Assembly: GCF_028389875.1 (NCBI RefSeq)
Contig: NW_026907680.1
Location: forward strand, 620,001 to 684,000
Length of the DNA: 64,000 nucleotides
Direction: 5' to 3'
DNA from: Rhea pennata
Lineage: Eukaryota; Chordata; Aves; Rheiformes; Rheidae
Below, one piece after another: positions 1 to 10,828 of the stretch (within the stretch, counting starts at the first letter, position 1; the number at the start of each line of letters is the position of its first letter). The notes below the pieces were generated by a model. It was not told the origin of the DNA, ran no database searches, and saw nothing but the letters and a program-made list of their open reading frames with translations. Made by a program: the position numbers and the translations under genes.

Positions 1-549
1 CCTCTTGTTGTTTATTTTCTGATGATTTATTCTAAAATCCTAATTTATGTAAGCTCTGAGGTGTGTTGCTATTCCTCAGTGCCAACGAGACTGATGCTTG
101 TCTGTACGAGCTTTTGGAGGGAAACATCTAATCTCAATATCAAAATACTAGACTTTTCCTGTACATCTTGATTTTATGATTGAGCCCCGATTGTGACTTG
201 ATTTTCTGATTTCAGAAAAGCTCTTTTAAAAAGCATTTAAAAATATTTGAGGGTGATAATCCATCTAGAAAACAAGCTTGGTCTTTTTCTGGTGTTTGCC
301 TAATTGAAAGATAAGAATTGAGGCAAAACCCCAGCAGTCTAAGCTGTAATACCATTTCGCGAGGTCTCTGTTATAGTTTTTTCTCATCTCTGATGATATA
401 ACAGGCCGACAGGGTGCACACTGCAGTATATGTATCTTGCAAAACATTTTGAAGGAAAAATTGTGCTGCTCCACCTAAGATCAGGACAGGGGATGACAGT
501 TGTTTTAAATAAGACATTCTAAGATATTAGTGTGGTTGTTTGCATGTGA

Positions 550-1308
<759 letters not shown>

Positions 1309-2710
1309 CATCTCTAGCAGGACTGCAGCTCAGAAGAACGATCCTGCTTCTCCGACAAGACGAACTGAGCAGCATCGTTTCACTTGTTGCCTTGAATATG
1401 GACTATGAAATGGGATAATTTAAACTCTGCTTTATGGACAGAGGGGAAATGTTTGTAATTTCTGTACAGTTTTGGGGAGGATACTCTGTAAAACGTTGTA
1501 TTGTTTTTTACTGATGAAATGTATCTAAACAGGAACTCCAGGCAGGTCTTTTCTATTTGGCTCCTCACCTTAACAAATCGTATTTAAACCCCCCTTGCTA
1601 TTTCTGTTGCATTTACTCTTCAAGCACTCTAAAGAGCTTAACTGCCCGCAGGGCTCAGCAATGAACCCGCGCTTGCCGCGTTTGAGGGTGGAATGCAGCA
1701 GCGCAGCTGGGACGTGTCTCCCGCAGTTGTACCCAGCCGCTCGCTGGCGAGCAGTCCCTTGAAAAGACAGTTACTGCAACGCGGCCAACTGCCGGATTCA
1801 CAAGATCCAAGAGATTCCAGACGGGCATAACAGGCGCCAAGTTAGCGCTTACACTGATTTTTGGTTAATTTAATTACATGCGATCTGAAAGGACATTGTC
1901 TTTTATCCCTGCTCATTGGAATAATTGGATTTTGTGACCTCTCTGGATGCTTCAGGTGTCTCCACCGCAGATATAAGGGAAAGAGAAAAATTTTTGACTT
2001 GCTGGTTTCAGTAGGTATTTTTAAAATAGATTTAAAACAAAACAAAATAACCATACCATTCAAATGTGACCATCTTACGAGACAGAAGATGTTGTGGGTG
2101 ATTGAGTACGACTAGAACGTTACCCTGCCTTTGCTTTTTAATTTTTTAAAAATTCTTTTATTTCTCACATTAGCTTTTCTGCTAGCAGCTCCTTACTTTT
2201 AGGGCCTTGCAGACTGGCCTGTGGCTTCAGCATCCCTGCATGAAACCAGAGTGGATACACCTGCGTGGGCTCATCCCAGGAACTTCGGGGAACATCCCGA
2301 AGTTCCTGCTGCCTCGCCAGAGCGTGCCCAGAAATGGCTTTTTTCTCTTTTTTTCTCCTGGGGGCGAGCGGCCGCCGCCTGGCCAGAGCCTCTGGCTTCT
2401 CCGGAACGAGTCAAGCTCTGGGGCCGCCGGCCAAGCTGCGGTTCCCGTTGCAGTGACGGTCTCAAAGCTCGGGCAGCAGTGGAACGTCCCCGCTGCGGAA
2501 CGACGCCTGCGCGAGCGTCTCACCACGCCTGCACGTGCCGCCGTTCCCCTTCTGCGGAATTGGCTTTTGGGGGAAAACACTTGCCTTTGTTTCAAAGAGC
2601 AGGCCCTGCTTTTAAAGGGGGGGAAGCCATTGCAAATTCAGGCAAATCGAAAAGGGGGTTAGAAGTTGATGTGGTTTATTTTTTTAAACAGAGGGGTAAA
2701 ACTGCGATAC
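1309..2710 (+). other. TMEM209 3' UTR and downstream flank (copy 1)
   Basis: The first few hundred bases are probably TMEM209 3' UTR; I see no AATAAA signal. About 2225-2650 is GC-rich and CpG-rich, with several overlapping open frames on both strands but no recognisable protein. It could be a CpG island belonging to a neighbouring gene cut off by the retrovirus that starts at 2711. The same sequence recurs at 60728-62129. Confidence 0.5.
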
Positions 2711-3264
2711 TGTTGTCCCAAAATCTGGGTTCTGTTACCCGATGTGCAAGCAACCAATAGACACACAGGGTCGAGGTATTTGTTTATTTCATTTCTGCGC
2801 AGAGATGGGGGCTAGGTGGTAAATCCACAAAGCTAGCACACCTCCTCCCCGTCCCATTCTTGATTTACACACGCTTTCCAGGGAGTATTTTATACAAATC
2901 TTTCTATTGGTTACAGTTTCGTTAACTCAGGTAATTGCTCTGCGCTTGTGCTTTCACATTCTTGTTAATTAGCATAGGAAGCGAAGAAGAGGCGGTAATA
3001 TCATTATCATGTCATTTCCATCTCATTATTCATTTAGGGGTGTGAAATTTAGTATGTTAATAAGCCTTAATGAACCTAAGGTCACTTCTGGGATATTCTG
3101 CTGTTTTTGTCTTACCTACCCCTCGCAATCTTCACAGCGCTGTGGTTTCATGAAGGTTATTTAGCTGTAGCTGGTTATCCTTTGCAGTACTGTTTTTCTC
3201 TCTCCCTTGTCCTTGAGTCCTGTTAACTATTTGCAAGGTTTTTTCTCACAGTATTTCTCTAGCA
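2711..3264 (-). repeat. 3' LTR of the retrovirus
   Basis: This 554-bp LTR is preceded on the minus strand by a polypurine tract (about 3266-3276, a run of six G). It aligns end to end with 8841-9393 but differs at roughly 40 positions, about 7%, by eye. That is far more than the difference between the two tandem copies of this LTR (one visible difference against 62130-62683). Confidence 0.9.
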
Positions 3265-3713
3265 ATTCCCCCCTCTGAGACTTGTTAATATCACTTATCT
3301 AGCAAGTCTCATTTAAACAACTTCAATTATTCTTACATGGATGTTAAGTTAATTCTAAGTATTTCCCATGGCATGGGTAATCCAGGAGATTTGGGGAATA
3401 GAGAAGCAAATAGTAATATCTGAGTCACTTTTTCTGAAGGCCCGTATAAGCTACAAAATCAGGTTAGCTGTACCAATGAGCGTGCATAACAAAGTTAACA
3501 ATGTCCTCATTTTCCATCTTAACTCTATAGCAAACAAATTAAATTAAACAAATCAATATTCTTGTAAATCAGCTCTATCTATAATTAACAATACTATCAG
3601 AATGCAAAATAACACCTAGTAACACTTAAGAGCACTCTATTTCCATATAAAAGAGTTCAATTTTCCAAGTGCAGTTCATCACTTTTGTAACTTCTGTATT
3701 CTTCTCTTGGGAG
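3265..3713 (-). other. Region between pol and 3' LTR, no env
   Basis: This AT-rich stretch lies where env would be expected. No open frame of useful length is seen on the element's strand, and there are no envelope features. The end next to the LTR is the polypurine tract. Confidence 0.7.
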
Positions 3714-4649
3714 CTATCTTGTGGGTGTGGCAGTCCACGAGTCATTCAAAGGTGCCTTCTGTATTCGGGAATAGTGGGTCCAGGAACTTATTCCCTCCAC
3801 CTTTACTGCAGTAGGAGTTGTCAGAAGCACCAGGTAAGGTCCTTTCCACTTTTCTCTTAGTGGTTCTTCTTTCCATGTCCGAATATAAGCTAGATGCCCA
3901 GGCTTGAAGTCATGCACAGGGGAGTCCAATGGAAGGGGGGTACGTTGATTAAGGTACCTATGTAAAGATGTTAGTACCCGAGACAAAGACAATAAATACT
4001 CTCTCAACATTTCTTCCCCTCTTACATGCATTTGATCACTTCGTCCCCCTATTTCATTAATTGGGTAAGGTTTCCCGTAAAGTGTTTCAAAAGGGCTTAC
4101 TCCCTCTTTTATTCTCAGGGTTATTCTTATTCTCATCAAGGCCATTGGTAATACATCTACCCATTTAAGATGGGTTTCCTGACACAGTCTTGAAATATGT
4201 CTTTTAAGTGTTTGGTTCATTCTTTCTACCTTACCGCTAGACTGGAGTCTGCATGGAGTGTGTAATTCCCATTTCATCTGTAAAAATCTGGATGTTCCTT
4301 GAACCACCTCTGAAATAAAATGAGGTCCATTATCTGAGGATATACCTTCAGGAATCACAAATCGAGGAACTATCTCTTTTAGTAAAATCTTAATTACCTC
4401 TTTTGCATGATTGGTGGAGCATGGGAAGGCTTCTGGCCAACCAGAAAATGTATCTACCAAAACAAGTAAATATTTAAACCGACCACATTTAGGCAATTCA
4501 GAGAAATCGATCTGCCAGTGTTCCCCTGGGGTTAATCCTCTTCTGAGATCTCCCATAGGTGGTTTCTTCTGAATTTTGGGATTAGTTGCACAACAGGTGG
4601 GGCATCTCCTTACAATAAGGTCAGCATTTGATAGCATCTTTGATCCCAC
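3714..4649 (-). pseudogene. Retroviral integrase (pol 3' part, broken)
   Basis: The open frame encodes most of a retroviral integrase. The Cys pair of the N-terminal zinc finger (CPTCC) lies near residue 17. The first catalytic Asp is in WQIDFSELP, the second in SSDNGPHF, and the Glu in GKVERMNQ. A C-terminal SH3-like region follows, rich in Trp and Lys. The His pair of the zinc finger (LHEETH) lies just upstream in another frame, so a frameshift near 4650-4680 splits the domain. The frame ends at a stop at 3714, close to the polypurine tract. It is a relic, not an active gene. Confidence 0.88.
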
Positions 4650-4806
4650 AGCGTATCTTTTTTACGCTGCTTATCATAGCATCTGCTCCCATGTGAGTTT
4701 CTTCATGCAGTCTCTTGAGGAGCACTTCCATCATTTTGGCTGTAGTTAAAACTTGTCCATTTGGGGTGACTCACCACCCTTTAGCATTTTTTGTACATTC
4801 TAGCCT

Positions 4807-5310
4807 TTATGCCAACTGATTGTCTGAATATTCAGGAGGTCTCACCTGTATTTTTCTACTGGGTAATAAAGCCCCAATCACCTGTCCTGCTAGTGCTGCC
4901 TTTTTGGCTGCCATATCTGCTCTCCTGTTTCCTTGTGCCACTTCACTATTTCCCTTCTGGTGGGCTTTGCAATGCATTATAGCTACTTCTTTGGGTTCCA
5001 CTGTTGCTTTGAACAATCTTAATATCTCTTGTCCATACTTGATATTACTTCCTCGAGAATTTAAGAGCCCTCATTCTTTCCAAATCGCTCCATGAGCGTG
5101 AACTACCCCAAAAGCATACTTTGAGTCAGTATCTATATTTACTCTTTGGCTCTTTCCGATTTCAAGGGCTCGTATAAGGGCAATGATTTCAGCCTCTTGT
5201 GCTGAGGTGTTTTGTGGCAATGGTTTAGCTTCTACTTCTTTCCATTGAGTCACTACTGCATATCCAGCCTTTCTCTCTCCATTCTGTACAAAGCTGCTAC
5301 CCAGAGTCAA
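4807..5310 (-). pseudogene. Retroviral RNase H remnant
   Basis: Two short frames, 5071-5310 and 4807-5016, carry pieces of an RNase H domain. The motif DTDSKYAFG fits the region of the third catalytic Asp, and NRRADMAAKKA fits the terminal Asp helix. They are offset from the reverse-transcriptase frame (break near 5300) and interrupted between 5016 and 5071, so the domain is broken at least twice. Confidence 0.75.
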
Positions 5311-6754
5311 TGTGCGGGCCTCTTGTATTAATAAAGACGGTGGCTGCTATAGCCCGGAGGCAGGCCGGCCATCCTTTACTTACTTTGTCTAATTGTTTAG
5401 AAAGATATGCCACCGGTCTTTTCCGGCTCCCAAGCATTTGGGTCATTACTCCCGAGGCCACCTGCTGCCGCTCATGCACATACAATTGAAAGGGTTTAGC
5501 CATATCTGGGAGTCCCAGTGCTGGAGCTTCCGTCAATTTCTTTTTTATTTCATCGAAACTAGCACGGCATTCTGGGGTCCGCTCTAACCATTCTCCCGGA
5601 CCCTTTAGGGCTGCGTATAAAGGTTTAGTTATCAGCCCAAAATTAGAGATCCATATACGGCAAAATCCTGCCATTCCCAAGAATCCTCTCAGCTGTCTTT
5701 TTGTGCGGGGTCCTGCAATTCGGCATATAGCCTCTTTTCTTTCCGCTCCTAGTGCACGTTCTCCTTTTGATATTTTAAATCCAAGATATTGGACTTCCTT
5801 CTTCGCAATCTGAGCCTTTTTCTTTGAAACACGATACCCGGCAAGTCCCAAACAATTGAACAGACTCACTGTCGCCTCTAAACATATTTGCTCTGAATCC
5901 ACTCCACTCAAAATATCATCCACATACTGTAAAAGAGTGACATTTTTGTTACCTTCCTGCCATTGGGCTAGTTCTTTGGCCAAGATCTCACCAAACAGGA
6001 TAGGGCTGTCCTTGAATCCTTGAGGAAGGACCGTCCAGCATAACTGCTCCATCCTCCTCGTAGTGGGACTTTCCCATTCAAAGGCGAAAATTGTCTGGCT
6101 TTGTTCCTCTATAGGAATACAGAAAAAAGCATCTTTTAAATCTAGCACTGTAAAACAACTGTTAGTCTCAGGCACCGAGGCTAAAAGAGTATATGGGTTT
6201 GGCACGCTTGGATGGATATCTTTTGTTATTTGGTTCACTGCCCTCAGGTCCTGGACCAGTCGATATTCTTGGGAGCACGGTTTCCTTACCGGCAGGATTG
6301 GTGTATTGAATTCAGACTGACACTCTCTAAGCAAGCCATATTGCAAGAAGGCATTAATTAGGGGTTCCAATCCTCTACGTGCTTCTAGCTTGATAGGGTA
6401 CTGATGCACCCTAACTGGCTTCGCTCCTGGTTGCAGCTCTATTTTGACCGGAGTCGCGTTTTTTGCTTTGCCTGGCTTTGTTGAGGCCCAAACCAAGGGA
6501 ATCACCGCATCCAATACACTTGAAGGGATACTTGCACTGTTATCGTCTGGAGCCGATCCCATCAAAAGGCAGATTTGTGCTCTCCATGCCAATTCTGGAG
6601 GGCTGTGGAGCTGCACGGAACTCTCAGAAAAGGTCACCTGCGCATTCAGTTTGCATAGTAAATCCCGTCCTAATAAAGGGAGGGGACATTCTGGCATAGA
6701 GAGAAATTCATGAGTCAATTTAGTACCTCTAATCGTGCACTCCATTGGTTGCAA
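5297..6754 (-). pseudogene. Retroviral protease end and reverse transcriptase
   Basis: The 485-codon open frame starts within the C-terminal part of the protease (PLLGRDLL is the conserved late-protease motif) and runs through most of reverse transcriptase. The catalytic motif YVDD is clear near 5915-5926, and the conserved LPQGFKDSP lies upstream of it. The thumb and connection regions follow, and the frame is lost near 5300 before RNase H. The protease active site, LLDSGATHS, is upstream near 6855-6885; a frameshift just after it separates it from this frame. Intact reverse transcriptase with broken ends indicates decay after insertion. Confidence 0.9.
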
Positions 6755-6859
6755 AAAATGGCCTCAAAGCTTTCCTTCCCATAGCCCCAACAATGGTGGT
6801 AGCAGTCTTACTTAAGGGTCCTTTACAACTAGTTATCATGAATGAGTGGCTCCACTATC

Positions 6860-6949
6860 TAATAAAAAATCTATAGTTTCATTCCCCAGCTTTACTGGAA
6901 CCAGGGGATCAGCTGAGGAAATTCTGATTTTCTCCCCCGGTCCCCTTCA
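6860..6949 (-). other. gag stop UGA and in-frame protease start
   Basis: The nucleocapsid frame ends with TGA at 6947-6949. The same frame continues after it into protease sequence reaching the active site DSG before the next break. Gag and pro in one frame separated by a single stop is the gammaretrovirus arrangement, in which readthrough makes Gag-Pol. UGA here, rather than the more usual UAG, may be original or a later change. Confidence 0.6.
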
Positions 6950-8366
6950 TTCCATATGTGACTCCTCTAACATAATTAGGTCGGTGCTTGCTGGGCTCTG
7001 TAGCTTTGTTATCCTTCTTCGATTGGGACATTCATCTTTCCAGTGCCCTTCCTGTCTACAAACTGCACATTGATTTGGACCCAAAGCGGGTCTAGGGAGG
7101 CCTCCTCCTGGCCTCCCTCCCCTTCCACCTCTTCCTCCTCTGTTACCTCTCCTGCTTCCCCTGCCCCTGCCTTGGGATTCATTCCTCTGGACAGCTGCCA
7201 GGAGAAAAGCCTGCAGTTTCATTTGATTTTGTGTTTCTCTTGTTCTCTTTTCATCTCGATTATTCTATACCTTATACGCTATTTCTATCAGCTGTGGAAT
7301 AGACATTCCCCCAGCTCCATCTACCTTCTGCAGCTTCTTTCTAATATCCTGAGCTGACTGGCCAATGAAGAGCATATTAAACAGCCTTTGATTCGCTTCC
7401 TCATTTGGATCCAGGTCTGTCCATTTTCTGGCTCTTTCGCATAATCTTTCATAAAAGGCCAAGGGATTTTCTTCAGGCCCTTGCTTTACTTCATACAATT
7501 TTGACACAGTCTTTGGTTTCGGAACCCCGTACTGAACCTTATATAAAAATAGATATTGATACTGCTTCAATAGCTCCCTACCCTTGCTCCTATTTGGATC
7601 CCACTCTGGATCCTTTCTGGTGGGTAAATAGACCTCAGGTTCCCCCTTTCTGTCCCTTCTCTCACCCTCTTCTTTTGCCTTAGCAATTACCAGCCTCCTT
7701 TCTTCTCCCGTCAGGAAAGCATTCAACAGCGCCTGCACATCTCCCCAGTTAGGATTATGAGTTATCATAATAGTCTCCAAAAGCTGATGCAGCTTCTCAG
7801 GATTTTCCCTATATGATCCAACAGACTGCTTCCAGTTTAGTAAATCCGAGGTTGTAAAAGGAACATGTACAAATACTGGCAGCCCTTCTGGTCCCACTGC
7901 TTGTCTCAAAGGAGCCTGTAGAACAGGTTGTTTCCGTCTCCTAGTTCGGCCAGAAATAGGGCTGGACTCTTGGCTTTCTAGCGGGGGGGCCGATGCTTCA
8001 ACTGCGGTGGAATCGTTTCCACAAGAGGGGGGCACTGTCAGTAGTTGTACATCCTCCTGCTCCTCTCCATTCAGAATTTGTCTGTTAGCACAATACCTGC
8101 TCTCTTCCTTCTTTCCTACTGCAACCATTACAGATTCCTCCTTACTTATAGGTTCACATTCCCTCTGAATTTCTGCTTCCCTATATAGCGACAAAAGCCT
8201 CCACATAGGGTATTTCATCCCACTTCCCCTTCCGGCAACAAAACAGCAGTAACTGTAATATAGTGTTATAGTTCAAGGTCCCATTTTTTGGCCATTGCTC
8301 ATCACATTCCAGCTTATACATTGGCCACCATTGATTACAACATCTTTTCTTTCTTTTTTTTGTCAT
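6947..8366 (-). pseudogene. Retroviral gag: matrix, capsid, nucleocapsid (broken)
   Basis: Matrix-like sequence (8366-8181, with WPKNGTLN and DEIPYVEAF) is in a different frame from the capsid frame (8218-7265), so there is a frameshift near 8200. The capsid frame contains VPFTTSDLLNWK, ITHNPNWGD and QGPEENPLAFYERL, all gammaretrovirus-like capsid features. An in-frame TAG at 7265-7267 then interrupts gag. The frame resumes to 6947 with a Gly/Arg-rich stretch and one zinc knuckle, CAVCRQEGHWKDEC. Two lesions mean no full Gag can be made. Confidence 0.88.
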
Positions 8367-8819
8367 CCGATCTCCTCCAAAAATATTCTAGTGTTTCAAA
8401 ATACAACCCAAAGGGATACAGGGAGGAATCGTGGATTGGCTTGATCCCATGTTAATTACCGAGAAATACCAACCTTATTACTTAGAAATAACTTTTTTCC
8501 CGTACCTTTGTGCGCACTCCGCTCTGACCCCTCTGGTCAATTTAAGGCAACCTTTGCCGAGCGTCTACGTGCGACGTAATTCAACATAGTCTTCCACGTA
8601 AGTAAGTAAATTTGATACTCACCAATCCAAAGATTCACCCCCCTTTCGCCCTGGCACAAATATCTCTGGTCGGCGTTGCACCTTTGAGCCTCTTGTCATC
8701 CCAACTTCGGAGGGAGGTCAGAGGACTCCCCGATCAACAGGTCGGTGCATCCTGGAGCTCGATCCGATCCAGTCCGCTGTCGGGAACGGCAAGATGATCC
8801 AGGCAAGGCCTTCTGGCAA
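8367..8819 (-). other. Retroviral 5' leader
   Basis: This untranslated region lies between the primer-binding site and the matrix-like frame. It is where packaging signals normally sit; none can be named by eye. No other gene is seen. Confidence 0.6.
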
Positions 8820-8837
8820 GTCCCATCTGGGTCGCCA
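8820..8837 (-). other. Primer-binding site
   Basis: Three bases inside the 5' LTR the minus strand reads TGGCGACCCAGATGGGAC, with the TGG start expected of the complement of a tRNA CCA end. It partly resembles the 3' end of an arginine tRNA (UCU anticodon), with mismatches. The primer is therefore unconfirmed, and it does not look like a proline- or tryptophan-type site. Confidence 0.65.
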
Positions 8838-8840
8838 AAC

Positions 8841-9393
8841 TGTTGTCCCAAAATCTGGGTTCTGTTACCTGGTGTGCAAGCAACCAATAGACACAAAGGG
8901 TCGAGATATTTGTTGATTTCATTTCTGCGCAGAGATGGGGGCTAGGTGGTAAATCCACAGAGCTAGCACACCTCCTCCCCCTCTCATTCTTTGTTTATAC
9001 ACGCTTTTCAAAGAGTACTTCATGCAAGTTTTCCTATTGGTTACAGTTTCGTTAACTCAGGTAATTGCTCTGCGCTTGCGCTTTCACATTCTTGTTAATT
9101 AGCATAGGAAGTGAAGAAGAGGCGGTAACATCATTATCATGTCATTTCCATCTCATTATTCATTTAGGGGTGTGAAGTTTAATATGTTAATAAGCCTTAA
9201 TGAACCTGAGGTCACGTCTGGGTTATTCTGCTGTGTTTGTCTTATCTACCCCTCGCAATCTTCAAAGCGTTGTGGTTTCATCAAGGTTACTTAGCCGGAG
9301 CTGGTTATCCTTTGCAGTACTGTTTTTCTCTCCCCCGTGTCCTTGAGTCTTGTTAACTATTTGCAAGGTTTTTCCCACAGTATTTCTCTAACA
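8841..9393 (-). repeat. 5' LTR of the retrovirus
   Basis: This 553-bp LTR begins TGTTAGAG and ends GGGACAACA on the minus strand. It is about 7% different from the 3' LTR. Its outer edge is exactly where homology between the inverted arms of the ampliconic block begins (9394). Confidence 0.9.
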
Positions 9394-9945
9394 CCAACAC
9401 CCCTGCTGCTTCCTCAGGCTGGTTGTGCCCTCCTAGGCACTAACAGCAGCCTTGTGGCCACTGGTGGCCTCTCAGGTCTTGAGGCCCAAGTGAGCTCACT
9501 AGCAGAAGCAGCAGCAAGGTTCCTCCTCCTGGCTTCCAGGTGGGTGGGGCTGGAATCACCTCCCTGTCAGCACTGACACCATTTTCCTGCTGCGAGGCTC
9601 CCGGGTGCACGGCACAAGTGCCCTCACACTCAGCATCAAAGCCTTGTGCCTGCCAGTGGCCATGCTGGGCTGCACTGGAGGGTTTTCCAGTGCATGAGGA
9701 CTGAAGTAGGGGACACAGAACAGATCCAAGAGCAATGTGCTCAGTGCTAAGAGAACGCTGAAAACGCTACATGTCTGTAGCCGGAAGAGAATGGAAGGGA
9801 GCAGAGGGACTGCTTTGGCTAAAAGGCAGCGCCTGCCTGGAGCAAGACCACACGTGTGCTTCCATACAAAATGTTTAGGCAGCTCCACCAAGCTGCAGAA
9901 GAAAGGTTAGCCAGTTGGTTACTCGCACGAGAAGGGACATGGACT

Positions 9946-10284
9946 TTACGGTGCCAGACAAGCTCCGTATCCCTGCAGGCTTGTTAGGGGGAAGTGCAGT
10001 GTGCCTGGCAGTTTTTGAAACCCCTTGGAGTTTAGGTTCAGCCTGCGGCAAGGATTTCTCACAGCCAGACCATTTAGTGGGAAACCATTACCGTGCTGTG
10101 TAAAGCAAATATTTTTCACCAGCTTTGCATAGTGTTTTGTGCCGGTCACATCCTTTCTGCTCAGAATATCACAATGCCTCTGTATTGTCTGGGAAAGTGG
10201 AGTCGTGGGGTACATGTGCATTTGCTGCAGATCCTTCAGTAGATGCATGGAGGCCAACACATGCACTTCCAACTTCACTTGCAC
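9946..10284 (-). CDS. Candidate exon of unknown protein, arm 1
   Basis: A strong acceptor (pyrimidine tract, then CCCAG) ends at 10285. The sequence is open from 10284 to a stop at 9946, with a possible donor (gtaatgg) after 10092. The translation includes VKLEVHVLASMHLLKDLQQ and RHCDILSRKDVTGTK. The mirror copy at 32555-32875 is open in the same frame and differs by an 18-bp, frame-keeping gap. I do not recognise the protein, and with arms this similar the conservation is only modest evidence for coding. Confidence 0.3.
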   Translation of the reverse strand: MQVKLEVHVLASMHLLKDLQQMHMYPTTPLSQTIQRHCDILSRKDVTGTKHYAKLVKNICFTQHGNGFPLNGLAVRNPCRRLNLNSKGFQKLPGTLHFPLTSLQGYGACLAP

Positions 10285-10489
10285 CTGGGAGAGGGGAAAA
10301 AAAATCCAGTGTTAGTTTTACAGCACACGTAGCCCAAAGCATTTGTCGAAATAAATAGTACCTGGGAGTGGATGGTGCAAAAATGTAGAGAGATGTAAAG
10401 CCCTCAGAGGAACTCAAAATGAAAGGGGCCCACACAGATGAAGACATTTGATTTTTTGTGTTTGATTATCACTCAACGGGCTCCTGAAA

Positions 10490-10828
10490 GAGAGTGAAGG
10501 AAATTCCACTGGATATCCCCGTCAAAGGGATGGGGCCGAACTCTTTTCACTAGTGCCACGCAACAGGACAAGAGGCAACGGGCACAAACTGAACCAGCGG
10601 AAGCTCCGCCTCAATATGAGGAGGAATTTCTTCCCTGTGAGAGTGACTGAGCACTGGGAGAGGTTTCCCAGAGACATTGTGGAGTCTCCTCCTCTGGGGA
10701 GATTCAGACCCTGCCCGGATGCAACCCTGTCTAACATGGTCTAGGTGACCCTGCCTGAGCAGGGAGGTTGGACTAGATGATCCCCTGAGGTCCCTTCCAA
10801 CCTTACCCATTCTGTGATTCTGTGATAT
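10490..10828 (+). mobile_element. CR1 LINE 3' fragment
   Basis: The segment has typical avian CR1 3' features: aactgaaccagcggaagctc-type text, a gttggactagatgatcccct block, and a short tail of repeated TTCTGTGAT. It is truncated at the 5' end. The mirror copy is at about 32011-32345 on the minus strand. Confidence 0.85.

Larger units (their letters stand above)
2711..9393 (-). mobile_element. Endogenous retrovirus, gag-pro-pol, no env
   Basis: The element reads 5' LTR (8841-9393), primer site, gag, protease, reverse transcriptase, RNase H, integrase, polypurine tract and 3' LTR (2711-3264), all on the minus strand. Both LTRs run TG...CA. The Gag capsid type, the single CCHC knuckle, and gag and pro in one frame separated by a stop are gammaretrovirus-like. 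Only about 450 bases separate integrase from the 3' LTR, so there is no env. Several stops and frameshifts show it is dead. The flanks differ (cgatac at the low end, ccaaca at the high end), so no target-site duplication is visible. Confidence 0.92.

Noticed and set aside
2221..2760. 179-codon open frame repeated at 61640-62179
   Set aside because: Identical because of the 59-kb duplication, runs into the LTR, and no family is recognisable.
3265..3713. Possible env remnant
   Set aside because: The stretch is too short, with no open frame or membrane-anchor pattern on the element's strand.
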